Shown piece after piece: positions 52,201-64,000 of a stretch of 64,000 nt of DNA. The DNA is from Caprimulgus europaeus (Eukaryota; Chordata; Aves; Caprimulgiformes; Caprimulgidae). Location of the stretch: contig OU015528.1 in NCBI GenBank assembly GCA_907165065.1, positions 47,297,515-47,361,514 of the forward strand. The letters run 5' to 3'. The notes beneath the pieces are model-generated. The model was not told the DNA's origin, ran no database searches, and saw only the letters and a list, made by a program, of their open reading frames with translations. Both the position numbers and the translations under genes were made by a program. How positions within the stretch are numbered: position 1 is the stretch's first letter; each line of letters opens with the position of its first letter.

Positions 52201-55200
52201 ATTATTAATTTCCCATCTTCAACATTATTATTGTGCTTATTCACGCAGTGTGCTTAGCATTCATTGTACACATCCTCAGTGCTCTGATGGGCTCATCAGA
52301 GTGATGCCAGTGGGATGGAACAGAAGAGCACTCTCATCTGCCACTGTGAAAAATCAGCCCTCCTCCCCATCACATACGGGCAATTTTGCACTGCTGCAGA
52401 TTAGGGAGCGCTCACAGCCACATCTGAGGCATCACAAAAATATTACCAGTTCCTCCTCAGGACATGCCTGAATGCTGAACAGTAACATTATTTATAAACA
52501 AAATCTTTATCAGAGTGCAAATAAGTCAAAGGGAATAATGTTAACTTCAGACTATGTTTTCCAGGAGACACCTTCCCTACAGTAAAGACAACAAGGAACG
52601 TTTGTGCAGGACTGGAAGAAACGCATGCCATGGGAACACTTTTCACGTTTCCTTGCAAAGATTTGAGCAGTTTCCATCTCACATGACCATCTTGTGTGAA
52701 CCTCATGCAACATGTGGTGTTCTGTCACATGGTAATGGATGCATACAGATAATATCAGTTTATGAAACTTAGTCATGTTATAGAATCATAGAACATTGTG
52801 ATGTTTTCCTTGCCCCAGTGATTTGTTTTCTACCCAACTCTTTTCACCAGCTTTTAGACTTCACTTCTCAGTATCTCTCCTGTTGGCCCCTGAATTTTAC
52901 CATACAGGATCAAAGAGTACTTTTTCCTTCTTCTCATCTCAGCCAGGGACCTAGTTTGAAAACCCTTGGAGACCAGCAGAGAGACCAACATGACAGACAG
53001 TTTGCTGGCTCCCTGACAGAAGGGCAGGAGCCAGCCAGGCAGAATGGAGGGGTGCATAACCCCACACATGCACACACACAGCTGTGATCATTCGCAGCAC
53101 ACCAAGTCAGGCAAGCATAATTTAAAATTACAATGGAGATAAAATGGATGATCTAACACCAACTGCATTGTATACTTCTGTTGGGTAATAATATGCCCAG
53201 GACAAGAGAGAGCCTTGCATAAATGTCAGAAATGGAGCAAACACCCAGACAGCCTATCTTAACATGTCAACTCCACTCTGGCTCTTGGAGTTTGTTTGCT
53301 TTGTGATGTGGATTAGGACCTGATTCCAAACACAGGGCATCAAAATCAAAGCAGCAGCAGCATCCAAACAGGGAGCCCTTTATGGGACAGCTCCATCTGT
53401 ATCTAATAGTGGATAGACACAAAGTAGTGATGGAGCAGATGATGACATACCACTATCCAGTTGGAAGTCAGCTTCCTTCCCAATGCTGAGATAAAACCCA
53501 GAACACTTTCAGTGGCTCAGCCTCAGTCTGAAGGGCAAACAAATTTCAGAGCTGTGACATGTGATCCTCTGCTTCTCATGCACACTCCTTCTTGCACTAC
53601 ATGTGCAATATCTCTTGAGAAAGTAGGAAGCCCCTTAGAGGCGGGAACTTTCAGTGTCTGCAGTATCAAGGCACGTTATCAGCACCTTTCCAGTCCTGCC
53701 TTGGGTTAGACACAAGTTTATTCTACAGAGAACTGGAAGTGATTTAAGACATTAGCATTCCTTATATGCATGTCACCTCTAGTCTCCTCACTCCTGTCAG
53801 TAGGATCCTCACTCCCAGTGCCAGGAGGACAGAATGTGCAAATGTTCCTCATTCACCGACATTCCAAGCCCATTATCTGAGCTTAAACCACAAAGGAAGG
53901 TGATCTGACATTGTACTGTAGCACCCTTCCCATCATACCAACTCAGCTGTGGAGGCAGAAGCCTCCAGCACTGGGGAAAACTGAAAAATTGGAGATAGGG
54001 ATATCTTAAACTACCTTGCCTAGGCCCAGAAAAGAAAGCCTGTCCACATCCTTAAATACCTTGCATATCTTCTAAACCCACTCAAGATATATTTTCTACT
54101 CAACACATGTATGTGCCCCACCCTGGCATTCAAACCCACATTGCTCCACAGCACAGGGATGTGAATCTCACCACTTACACAGTCCCAAGTAGTCATATAG
54201 TATGTCATAAAGTCACCCAGTATAACTCTTGTGATACCCGACGGTTTTGTAAGCGTTGCAGAGGCCATAATCAGGTAACTACCCAAGAGTTTGAGATTTA
54301 ATGTTTTTAGGCATTCTAGCTTGCATGACAACGTGGCAAACTTGCAGGCAGAAAATGAATGTTCCAGCAGCAGAGAGCAAATAAAGAGAATCCAAAATGT
54401 ATTGCTTTAGGTTCTTGATGGTGGGGGTTTAATCCTGTAATTTTAAAGGCAACTTCATTTCGGAGGGGAGGCTTGGCACGCGATTTCTGTACCTCTGGGT
54501 TGGCAGCTTTGTTTCCAATAAGGACACATTCTGCCATACTAAACACGTACGTGTTCAGAGACTGGCTTGTTATGGGTATGTTTATGCAACGTGTTTCTGG
54601 TAGTCACAAGCTCATGCTGGCCCATAATGCATGTAGACATACCCTGTGATTCCCTGGAGAATGAGGTCTTTGCTTCATTCTCTTTGCCTGCTGCTGCAGA
54701 AACTGTCCCAGGTCTCAGTACAGTTTGAGAGAAGACTTTCCTGTCATTTGCTCTGAACATGCTTAGTATTAAAGTGTCATTCTTCCCCCAAACCATTTGC
54801 TACTAGGGCCATCCCCTTTCCTGCCTTGCATGACCTCAAGGTTATGGGAACCTGAGTCAATGACATTTTAAAACAAAAATTACACTTGTTTTTCCAGTAG
54901 ATTCTTTCCTTTGTCAATAGGTTGTTAAGACTGAAGAATCTACCTCATTCCTTAACTCTCAGTGCAGTTACCTTTAGTTTGCCAGAGCCATGATGCTGCC
55001 CCTATCCTGCTTAAATTTCTAGTACCCTAAACAAGGCCCTATCTAGTTTGGAGCTCATTATTGCTCTGGTTGCACTGGGCATCATATGTACAAGCAGTGA
55101 ACGCTCCCTGCACTGATGGTAGTTCCTTCCTCTTTGTGTAGTCTCACCTTTGCCATCATGGAGGTTTCCCATGTGGAAATGAGGGAAATTTTGCATAACC

Positions 55201-55308
55201 TGACATAAAATGGCTATGTCAGTAGGACTTCACAGCCCAGACATCACATCACTCAATGCTCTTGTGTAGAAATTCCAACTTGGCCTGGGGGTGTTTAGAC
55301 TGTGTACC

Positions 55309-55323
55309 TTTTTTTTTTTTTTT
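55309..55323 (+). repeat. Poly-T run of 15
   Basis: Fifteen T residues followed by AATG. No retroposed sequence ends here on the minus strand that I can recognise, so it is listed as a plain homopolymer. Confidence 0.9.
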
Positions 55324-55401
55324 AATGTTACATATTTGCCTTATTTAATTCAAGGCCTTATTCAGTCCTATTAATATTGGCTTTATCAAGCATTCCCTCC
55401 C

Positions 55402-55476
55402 TTTTTGGGGGGTTTTGTTTGGTTGGTTGGTTGTTTTTTTGGTTTGTTTTTTTTTGTTGTTGTTTTGGTTTTTTTA
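55402..55476 (+). repeat. GGTT/T-rich low-complexity tract
   Basis: Contains GGTTGGTTGGTTG followed by T runs broken by G, GG and GTT. It is a simple-sequence tract made only of T and G over some 75 bp. Confidence 0.9.
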
Positions 55477-57181
55477 AACCCAAAGCCTACATTTGTTTCC
55501 TATGCAAAATGCAGTTGTGCCCTGCTAAGGCTGTGGTAATTGGTCAAAACTAAGGAGACTCCAAGTGGGAATGCAAAAAAGAGCACCAGTAAGTAGCATA
55601 GTCACCATCTAAATTTCCATTAAAACAAGGAGCTATATGACTGAAATAAAAACCTCACAAAGACCACCCAGATTTATCCCAGACAGAAAAAGAGAAAAAG
55701 GAAGAAGATACATTAAAGAAGACTGTGTAGATATGCTTTAAAAAGTGACCAACCACTACCCCAACCATAACCCCAGGAAAAACAAAAAGAAACTTCTCCT
55801 TTACAGTAAGCTGAAACTCAGTTTCTGGAGGGCTCCAAAAAGTGATGGAAGACTTTCTTATAATTTCTGGAGGGGGTGGGAGGTGGAGGGGTGGGCAGTT
55901 AAAAAGTCAGCAAAAGGTATCCTCTGAATGTCAGAGAGGAAAATTCACTCTGAGTGCTAGAGGGAAAAATCACAGGTATTTTCCAAAGTAGGAAAAGGAT
56001 GAGGCACCTATAAAAAGAATAGCAGAAGAAAGAGATATTTTAAAAGTAAAAATTGAATTTGTGGGATGTATATAATTGCTAAAAAATCTCAGTGCAGAGG
56101 AGACAGAATGCCTGTGGAGGGGAAGGAAACACAGGAACTACACGCATGGTTGGATCAAATCCTGGAGAGGAGGGACAGCGTTTGGTGGTCAGCACAGGAG
56201 GTGAACTGGCACTTCTAGAAAAGGGAAGACAATTACAAGACACTGAGCTGAAACACCGTTGATTTTTACAAAGAGGATAGCTAATGGGTAAGAGGAGCCA
56301 GATAAAATGCTGCTGCAGAGAGGTCACTATCAGTTCACATTTAGCTTACTGCATGTTCTTCTTCAGAATAAAAGCAGTAGAGAGATTGAAAGTCAATAAT
56401 GCAACCAGGTGAAAAAGGAAAAACAAGTTTGGTTGGTAAATTCTGCAGAGACACCTGCAAAGATCAGCTGAGGAGCTGGATGGGAGCTTCAGTGAAGAGC
56501 CATCCTAAAACAAAAGGAAATAAGGGAGAGCACCTGGGAGCTGCTGTTTGAAATCAGCAGCAAGCAGAAAAGGAATAAAAAGCTACCAGGATTCCCTCTA
56601 GAGCTCCCCAGAAAGCTCATCCATTTTATTAACCCACAAGATCTCATGAAACAAAAGCAGCCTTAGCTCTACTTGCTGTTTCACATACCCTTCCCTCTTT
56701 TTCTACTCTCCTTGCTCTCTTCCAAACAAGTCAGCCAAAGGAAAAGTGTTTCATTTCTAAAGAGCCTTTTATCAATATCACCATTACCCTGTTCCCAAAG
56801 CATGGTCATGCAGAAGCCATGAGGCTACTGGGACCTGCCGAGTAAGAAGCACCAACACACACAGGCACAGCAGCATACAGCCAGTGTAGGACCACAGGAA
56901 GACACAGGATGCTACCCCGCAGCAAATCTCAGGACAACAGGACACCCAGGGTTACAGGGCCTACATTCAGAGAATCAGAGTAGGAGACGTCTCTACTGCA
57001 ATTTAGCCTGTACAAACGCTGCTGTTAGCCATGGCCTCAGAAGAACTACCCTAACAGCCATCCCAGCCCTTGAAAACTCCAGCTCCTGTGCAAATGCAAG
57101 TGGCCCACTTCTCATTTCCCCAGCAAGCTTCAGCTTCTCAAAAGCTTTGTTTTTCAGATGTCTTTATACACACCATTTCTC

Positions 57182-57752
57182 TGCAGATGACACCAAGCTG
57201 GGCAGGAGTGTTGATCTGCTTGAGGGCAGGAAGGCTCTGCAGAGGGATCTGGACAGGCTGGATCGATGGGCTGAGGCCAATTGTATGAGGTTCAACAAGG
57301 CCAAGTGCTGGGTCCTGCACTTGGGTCACAACAACCCCATACAAATCTTATGAGGAGCAGCTGAGGGAACTGGAATTGTTTAGTGTGGAGAAGAGGAGGC
57401 TGAGGGGAGACCTTACTGCTCTCTACAGCTACCTGAAAGGAGGGTGTAGTGAGGTGGGTGTTGGTCTCTTCTCCCAAGTAACAAGCAATAGGACAAGAGG
57501 CAATGGCTTTAAGTTGCACCAGGGGAGGTTTAGTTGGCTATGAGGAAAAAATTCTTCAATGAAAGGGTTGTCAAGTATTGGAACAGGCTGCCCAGGGAAG
57601 TGGTGGAGTCACCATCCCTGGAGGTATTTAAAGGGCATGTAGATGTGGTACCTGGGGACATGCTTTAGTGGTGAACTTGGCAATGTGAGGTTTACAGTTG
57701 GACTAGATGATCGTAATGGTCTTTTACAACCAAACTATTCTATTCTATGATT
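57182..57752 (+). mobile_element. CR1 LINE fragment, internally deleted sister copy
   Basis: This copy begins in reverse transcriptase motif C (the ADD codons of FADD) and ends in an intact CR1 terminus (ttctattctatgattc, 57737-57752). It aligns with the large element in two blocks: 57182-57339 with 25115-25272, and 57341-57752 with 25581-25992. The 308 bp between are missing at a junction at 57339-57341, which removes about 100 ORF2 codons after the HLGHNNP block. In the first block I count three differences in 158 bp, all CpG to TpG or CpA changes. The second block differs at roughly 30 sites, including one 1-bp deletion near 57534. The shared tail shows it is the same subfamily as the large copy. 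Confidence 0.95.
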
Positions 57753-59369
57753 CCTCCACTGTTGCTCCTCCCATTCCAAAAAAACCAAACTTGTGTAGCA
57801 GCAGGATTTCATTTGGGGAAGAACAGAAAAGCCATTTCAGACAAAACATGTCTTAAAACACTTCAGATCCGATTGCCAAGCCTCTGGCAACCAGCACAGT
57901 TGCCTAGGGCTCTGATATTAGGCTACAAATTACCTAGCCAAGAGCACCAGAAGTAGAAAGAGTCAAAGAAAAATACTAATAAAAACCTGAATGTGAAAAT
58001 AAAAATAGTTGTCTTCCCCCACTACTAAATGCCAGAGCAGCAAAGTTACAGAACGACATTACAGTGGGGCTTTCTAAGGGGACAGATGTGAAATTGTGTC
58101 ACAGATCCAAGTATTTCTGAGTCATCAGCTCTGTTCCAGTTCACATCAGTATCCTGTAACACATGACTTCTGAGCAGGGCCAGAAATCTCAGACCAGTTC
58201 TCATGAAAACGGCATCCTCATTGGAAACGTACCACCTCATGCTGTGAGAACGAGAGGAAAACCAGCAGAAGTCCATATGAAAACTGAGATTTTCTTATCA
58301 CTAAGTTTGATACTTTAAAAGGATTTTTAAAAGCATTTGTGGAAACAGTTAGACTGGCATAATTGCCTTCACATACTAAATGCATTTGCCAAGGCAGGGA
58401 CTATAACCACACCAGTTTGTTTCAATCTGTCCAGGACAGAGTGTATTCAGAAACAAGGACAAAGTTCACTTTCATCTGGCTGCAGAGATTAGATCTGTTG
58501 AGAAATGTTATCTTCCACTCAAATTAATATCTAACCATATTAATTTTCAAGATAGATCAAAACATAACTAAAACAAAGTTATAATTTTTTAAAATTTATT
58601 TACAAAATCAGTAGGGTTCTACATAAATATTCTATCGCAATCATTTAAAAATGATACCTTCAGATTTCAGTGTTTTTCATGTAGAGCAGCTTAAAAACAA
58701 CTGTCATTTTTAACCCAAAATCTTAAATTTCCACATTTTACAACACTGGTAAATTGGGAGTGGAGTTAGGGGCAGGGGAGAGGGAAGGTTGACCTTTTTG
58801 TAAAGCTTCAGGAAAATAGGAGCCTGTTGGAATTCATCCTTTTGCATTAATTCATTCATGTATGAGAAACTGCTATCTTCCATGACAAACTTTCTGGCCA
58901 AAGGAAACAAAAAAACCCAACACACCACACTAAAATCTCCACACAGAATTATAATTTGGAATCAACATTTTGGATTGCCCATTGGAAACTAAACTAAGAC
59001 CCTGTTTTATACAAAACACAAAGCGACCATTGCTAGGTAAGAGAAAGTGGGTTTTCAACCTCTGTTAACTCAGAGAGATTGGGTTTGTAGTCTGTACTCC
59101 CATCACAGCTTCCAGTCATAAGAGACCTTTTAGGAGTTCATGAAGCACACAGTACTGCTGGACAGGTCTGTTGATTTCATTCCTTTCATCTCTCTGTTTC
59201 TCAGTGTTAATTTTTAATTTCAATGACAGCAATTCAGAACAACCTCAAAGTTTGTGTGACCCAATCAAGGAAGTTATAAAAAATATAAAAGCCTGAAAGG
59301 AACCTTTCTCGAGGTAAACGCAGCTATGTGTTTAAGGAGTTTATTTACATAAAAGTTGAGAGGCTTTAC

Positions 59370-59386
59370 AAAAAAAAAAAAAAAAA
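59370..59386 (+). repeat. Poly-A run of 17
   Basis: Seventeen A residues followed by TTTAAATT. The sequence before it shows no AATAAA signal at the usual distance and no recognisable retroposed gene, so it is treated as a homopolymer and not as a processed-gene tail. Confidence 0.9.
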
Positions 59387-62010
59387 TTTAAATTATGTCA
59401 TTTGTTAACTCCAGGACTTGGAGGGACATTGGTTTTGCTTTGAAGAATCCGACCCTATTTCCCATTAATTTAGGGATGGCAATACCAAAGAAGATCAAGA
59501 GATGGCAGCATTGGTAAAGCATCTCACCGCTCAGCCTCGCTCCTTCCCTGTACTGCACCAGGCTTCGTGTAACTGGTGCTAAAACCCCAACCTCACAAAA
59601 TGCTTTCATTAAGCATTCCATGGATTGCTGCCAGTTTGCAGAGCTTGTTTATGCGTGGTACAAACGTGGACTGGCAAAAAAAATAGAGGTATTGGAAAAG
59701 AGGCAATAACTACTCTTCTTACTGGAACACCTACATGTCTCTCAGACTGGCCCCCAGTGTTCCTACCAGAACTATATCTAATGGCAGTGCTGTTGAAAAA
59801 GGCAGTCCCTGACAAAGGAATTTACAACGGAGATTAGGACACACAGAATGAAAACTCACTAAATCACTGAAAATGAAAGCAGAAGTGCAAAGATAACATT
59901 AAAAAATTCTACATATGATAGTCTACCCTCAGACATATGACTTGTAGCAACTTGAAGATATATGATTTTAAAAATTAAGAATAATAATCTTATTTCATTA
60001 AAAAATATCTCTAGTTATCTCTTCAGTCTGTCTAGCATTTTTTTAAAGTCTGAGTCATCTGAGTCCTGTTCAGATCCAGGAAAACAGTTGCATAGTGCAA
60101 GCTCATCTTTTTTATTTCAGTAGGACTTCAGCCCACCTTTAAAAGTAAATATTTGGTTGGGCTATGCCTTGGAAGATGATCTGAGGTTCAGTCTGAAAGC
60201 TGTATAATAGTAGTCAAGCACTTAAAACACATGAAAGCTAGACTAGAAGAAAATCAAGTACATTTTCACAGCTTTCACCCCACTACATAAGCACACGTGT
60301 GTTTCTCAGGTGACTGAGGTCACCATGAGATCCACCATCAAACGTTACTGTGAGGACCATACGCAATGTATTCACCATCAGCATTAGAAATTCAGTTAAA
60401 GAAACAGCTTTGAGGGACTTGCAGTCACTCAGCCAATGCTGCGGCCACCCAAGATCGCTATATTGTCTTTGACTCCGTCACCCACGCGTAACAGGCAACC
60501 AGTCAGACAGGATGGGAAGTTTCTTGGGACATGTTGTTTGTGCCTGTGATCCATGGACAGGCACGAGGAAGGGGAACCAGTGGTCCAACTGTATGGGAAG
60601 CCCAGGCATGTACTCACACAGGGCTAGAGGGAGCAATCAGGGGAGCAGAAGCCTAAGCTGTGGGGCAGGAAGGGGTGTTCTTCCTCTGCACCTCTCAGGT
60701 TGAGACTTCATGAGACACTTCAGCCAGTCTAAGAGCTTGCTTCCTCTAAAGGGAGCTTCACACCTTTGCACCCACCTATTTCACCTACCTATACCCTCCA
60801 TCACCCACAGCACCCATCTAACCCTCTGGGCAATCAGTGCACCTTGCTCAGGAGCAGAAAGCAAACCAAACAGTACAGCAATCTGCTATTTCAGCAAGCA
60901 TCCAGCTTGCCCTAAAAGTCATTCAAGAGCCAAGAGGACAAAAGGACACATGGGAGGAAGGGAAGGGTAAGAAGGACTGCCTCTCTCAATAGCCACAAAC
61001 TATTTGATCAGCTCCAACTATCATGTGAAACATCACCTTTAATTAATATCTGAGGACTTTAAGCAAGGTGCTTTCAAGTAACATCAGTCACAACTCTATG
61101 CTAGTGATGTTATAAATTTTAGCAGACCTTTCAACCCACTTCGACTCACAGTCTCATAGTAGACTTACAAGATCATGGTACAAAAATCTTCATTCCAAAT
61201 ATTTCTATCTTCTGCATGTTCAGAAATGCTACAGAATTTTTTCAAGCCTGTATTTCCCACAACTTCAGTAAAAATAAAGTTAGCAGGTTATATAAAAGGT
61301 TGACATTTTATATCACATTCAGCAGAAGAAACATATTCATGTCATCAGCAGACAAACTGAACAGATTTTACAGCTATGCTGTTTTGCATGTGTCTGTCTT
61401 TCATTTTACGAACAGTTTCCTAATCTTAAATTAGAAAATTACATTTACTGATTTTCAGAATGACCTGCTCAACAAATCCGAAGGCTTTTAGATTAGCTGC
61501 TTTCTCCACATAAGACACAAAATTTCTTAATAACAAAACCACCAGTGCAGGGTTCATTTCAGAGTACTGTGACATTGTCCTAATTCCAGGGCACTCTGCA
61601 CATTTTATAACAGTATTCTGAACACCTGGGAGTATTTCTAGCTGTAATTATAAATAACTATCCCAAGAATGCATGCTATACAGAGAAAACGTTTATTGGT
61701 CAATGGCATTAAAGCTGCTCTAACACACCAAGTTGATAACCCATAAGCCACTCCACACTGGATTGACTCCAGAACAACAGAGGAACTGTTGACTGTCTCT
61801 TCCTCCTTGTTTCTGTTTTTGTGGAAGTACACAAGCCTTTTAAATAACGAGAAAGCTTTGAGAGTGTGGAGTGGCCACATCGCTGAAACACTGAAGGGAG
61901 TTTTCTTTAAGGGCATCCATTTTAATTGTCTGAATTACTTTGCAGAAAAACCCAAATGTTTGTGAACCTTGTTCAGATGATAAAAACCTTTACTTTTAAT
62001 TTTTTTAGAA

Positions 62011-62027
62011 AGAGAGAGAGAGAGAGA
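62011..62027 (+). repeat. AG dinucleotide microsatellite
   Basis: Eight perfect AG units preceded by AGAA. It is short and ordinary in length. Confidence 0.9.
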
Positions 62028-63591
62028 ACAGGTTTCTCTACTGGTTTTTGATAAAACAGTTTAAATAATCAGCAATTGCTCTAAAAATACCTGAGATTAT
62101 TCACATAGTAATAAAGAGATAACACTAACCTTTATGTAAATATTCTCTTGCATATTAACAGTGGCAAGGCACTCTATCCTAATGCTGGTGAAGACACACA
62201 CTAACTCCTTCTACAACATGAAAATATAACTTGTGCAGACTGTTGCTGCTAAATTAAAAAAAACTTTTTCCACTTTTCTCTTTTAGAAGATTCTTTATTG
62301 GTTTTGTAAGACTTAAAATTGAAATTAATACTCTTATTCCTCAAACAGAAGTGAAAGAAAGCTAACATGGCACACAAAAAATAAGTAGTCTTTCAATAAC
62401 TTAATAAAATAAGATAAAACAAAAGCTTAATTTAAAAAAAAATTGGTTGAATACTGTATATTTATTGGAATTATATTTTTGGTATGAGAAATTTTTGTTT
62501 TCCCTCTACTCCTGGAAAAAGAATGAAATAAAATAACTTTTTTTTTTCTAAAAAGGTAAATATAATTCCCCTAACATTAATATTTTAATTATACTGCAAA
62601 ATAATGAGGTGATCACACTTCAACACTTTAACTACTTAAACACAAGAAAATACCAGACCTTTGCTCACATGCACATGTAACCCTATCCTTCACAAAGTGG
62701 CATTATTATTGCTATTCAAACCAAATGTTTGTTAGTCACATGTTCATTAAATTATAATATGCTGTTTACAACATTTAAAAAAAATACTAAATACTAGCTA
62801 ATAAAGTATTTTTAGTTTAATTTCTCCATAGCAACTTTTTATTTCTTGACTGTTTTTTACAAAAATAATTTCTTTGGCTATATGAATACATTTTGCATCT
62901 ACAGAAAGATAAGAATCAGCTTCACAGTAAGTGAAATGTACTTACATGGTGAGATTTCTTTTCTCAGTGAAGCGTCCTTTGGTCTCACAGAAAAGCAGTT
63001 AAGGATATTTGAAAGCTGGAAGTTGAACATAGATTACATTAACATGAAACAGTGCAAAACATCATCTATCAGATAAATCAGTCATAGAAACAGTATTTCT
63101 AGAGAGAACTGTTGAAATCTTTAAGAGTAAACATTATTTTGAAACTTTAAGCACAAACTACTGAGATTCATCAAAAAAAAAACCCCAAACTTTTAGCGCA
63201 GTTCTACAGTCTCCTGAAGCAGGAGGTCAGATATATGTTGCTTTCACATCTAGCCTTAAAACATACTGTGATAAGCATAATTCTCAAAATTACATGTTTT
63301 ATTTCCTTAATTTAGTCATTTCACCAGCACTCATGTGGAAAGTAGTGTATTCCTCCTTTTACTTGTTGCTGCACTGCTATGCTTTAGCAGCATAGTCTTG
63401 TGAATAGAGGAACAAACAACATCATTTTGAAGGAAGCAATTTCCTTCAAAAGTTTACACCTGCCTCAGAACATCCCAGTCCCAATACAAAGACAAGGAAA
63501 AAATGTACCCAAAATTACCAAAAACCTGCTGCACAGTATCCCTTCTTCATTTATAATACAGGAAAAGAGGGCATTAATTGTGAAGCTAACA

Positions 63592-63717
63592 TAGATGTAG
63601 ATGTAGATGTAGATGTAGATGTAGATGTAGATGTAGATGTAGATGTAGATGTAGATGTAGATGTAGATGTAGATGTAGATGTAGATGTAGATGTAGATGT
63701 AGATGTAGATGTAGATG
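63592..63717 (+). repeat. Hexamer array, 21 perfect TAGATG copies
   Basis: The hexamer TAGATG is repeated 21 times without a single mismatch over 126 bp. It contains a stop codon in one plus-strand frame. On the minus strand it is open and would read as alternating Ile-Tyr, which is an artefact of the array. It is not the vertebrate telomere repeat. Perfect copies imply recent expansion or active length change. Confidence 0.97.
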
Positions 63718-64000
63718 GTCAAAATTCCCAAAAGCACACAGGCCCTCACCTTTTCACACAGGTGGACAAGGTTTCAGCCTTCAAAGTCACCTGGCAATTA
63801 TTTCTGCAATTATTCAAATAAGCCAGTATTTAAACTCAAGTATTTTCAAGAGAGTGTAATTCATCTCCAGGGACCTGGGTCAAACAAAACTGTATTAGCA
63901 GGAGAGGGCACAGCCTGAAAAACACACCTGCTATGATGCCTCCAGAAAGGATGGTGAGGGCACAGGAGATGCTTGCAAGCTCAGCAATTTATGCTATAAA
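63718..64000. other. Unique sequence to window end
   Basis: Nothing recognised in the last 283 bp. Confidence 0.5.

Larger units (their letters stand above)
49216..57181. other. Unique non-coding sequence with T/G tracts
   Basis: No gene is recognised. The T15 run at 55309-55323 and a T/G-rich tract at 55402-55476 are low-complexity. A 14-bp match to the CR1 terminal repeat (atagaatcatagaa, near 52779) has no adjacent CR1 tail. The AT-rich segment 50100-50400 has the look of possible conserved non-coding DNA but cannot be judged from one sequence. Confidence 0.5.
57753..63591. other. Unique non-coding sequence, AT-rich toward the end
   Basis: No gene or interspersed repeat is recognised. 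It includes an A17 run at 59370-59386 and an AG dinucleotide microsatellite at 62011-62027. The part from 61900 to 63300 is strongly AT-rich. Open frames are short and unremarkable. Confidence 0.5.

Noticed and set aside
59370-59386. A17 run as the tail of a processed pseudogene
   Set aside because: There is no upstream coding similarity, no polyadenylation signal and no flanking duplication.
63465-63749. Minus-strand frame encoding a long Ile-Tyr repeat
   Set aside because: It is entirely produced by the TAGATG hexamer array and has no start context, splice signals or flanking coding features.
1-64000. Endogenous retrovirus or LTR pair, tRNA genes, CRISPR-like arrays, prokaryotic operons
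   Set aside because: No paired long direct repeats, retroviral protein blocks, cloverleaf-forming boxes, spaced repeats or operon-like gene packing were seen.

Overview
The window reads as non-coding nuclear DNA from a bird, or less likely another archosaur or turtle. The evidence is a series of CR1 LINE copies with the typical 3' end (target-like octamers of the ATTCTATG type at 57737-57752 and 30219-30236), much older CR1-like and MIR-like debris, moderate GC and no compact gene structure. Codon-scale open frames are short everywhere except inside CR1. I recognise no protein-coding host gene, rRNA, tRNA, CRISPR array or prokaryotic feature. The window is best read as an intergenic stretch or the inside of a very long intron.

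Layout. 1-9590: unique sequence, with one exon-like segment at 8178-8395. 9591-10880: two truncated CR1 copies on the minus strand, separated by a pyrimidine-rich spacer. 14491-14873: a truncated CR1 on the plus strand. 18195-18437: a GTGA/GTGG minisatellite followed by a run of 27 G. 22333-25992: the main feature, a nearly full-length but dead CR1 retrotransposon on the plus strand. Its ORF1 carries an SGNH/GDSL-type esterase region, and its ORF2 carries an APE-type endonuclease and a reverse transcriptase. 26168-26370: the most protein-like non-repeat segment, a possible terminal exon on the minus strand. 28411-28875: an ancient CR1-like LINE remnant (minus). 30100-30306: a MIR-like SINE abutted by an 88-bp CR1 tail. 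30307-57181: mostly unique sequence with a MIR-like remnant near 49.1 kb and several T-, A- or TG-rich tracts. 57182-57752: a second copy of the same CR1 subfamily as the main element, carrying a 308-bp internal deletion. 63592-63717: 21 perfect copies of a hexamer (TAGATG).

Function. The only proteins that can be reconstructed belong to CR1. In a live element, ORF1 (nucleic-acid binding plus esterase) and ORF2 (endonuclease plus reverse transcriptase) would act together in target-primed reverse transcription. Here ORF1 has nonsense codons, a frameshift and an apparent C-terminal deletion. ORF2 has at least three nonsense codons, two frameshifts, a changed endonuclease catalytic block and a small deletion. 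All copies in the window are therefore immobile fossils. No convincing new biological system was found. The points worth a second look are the candidate exon, the extreme homopolymer and hexamer tracts, and the detailed decay history of the CR1 copies.
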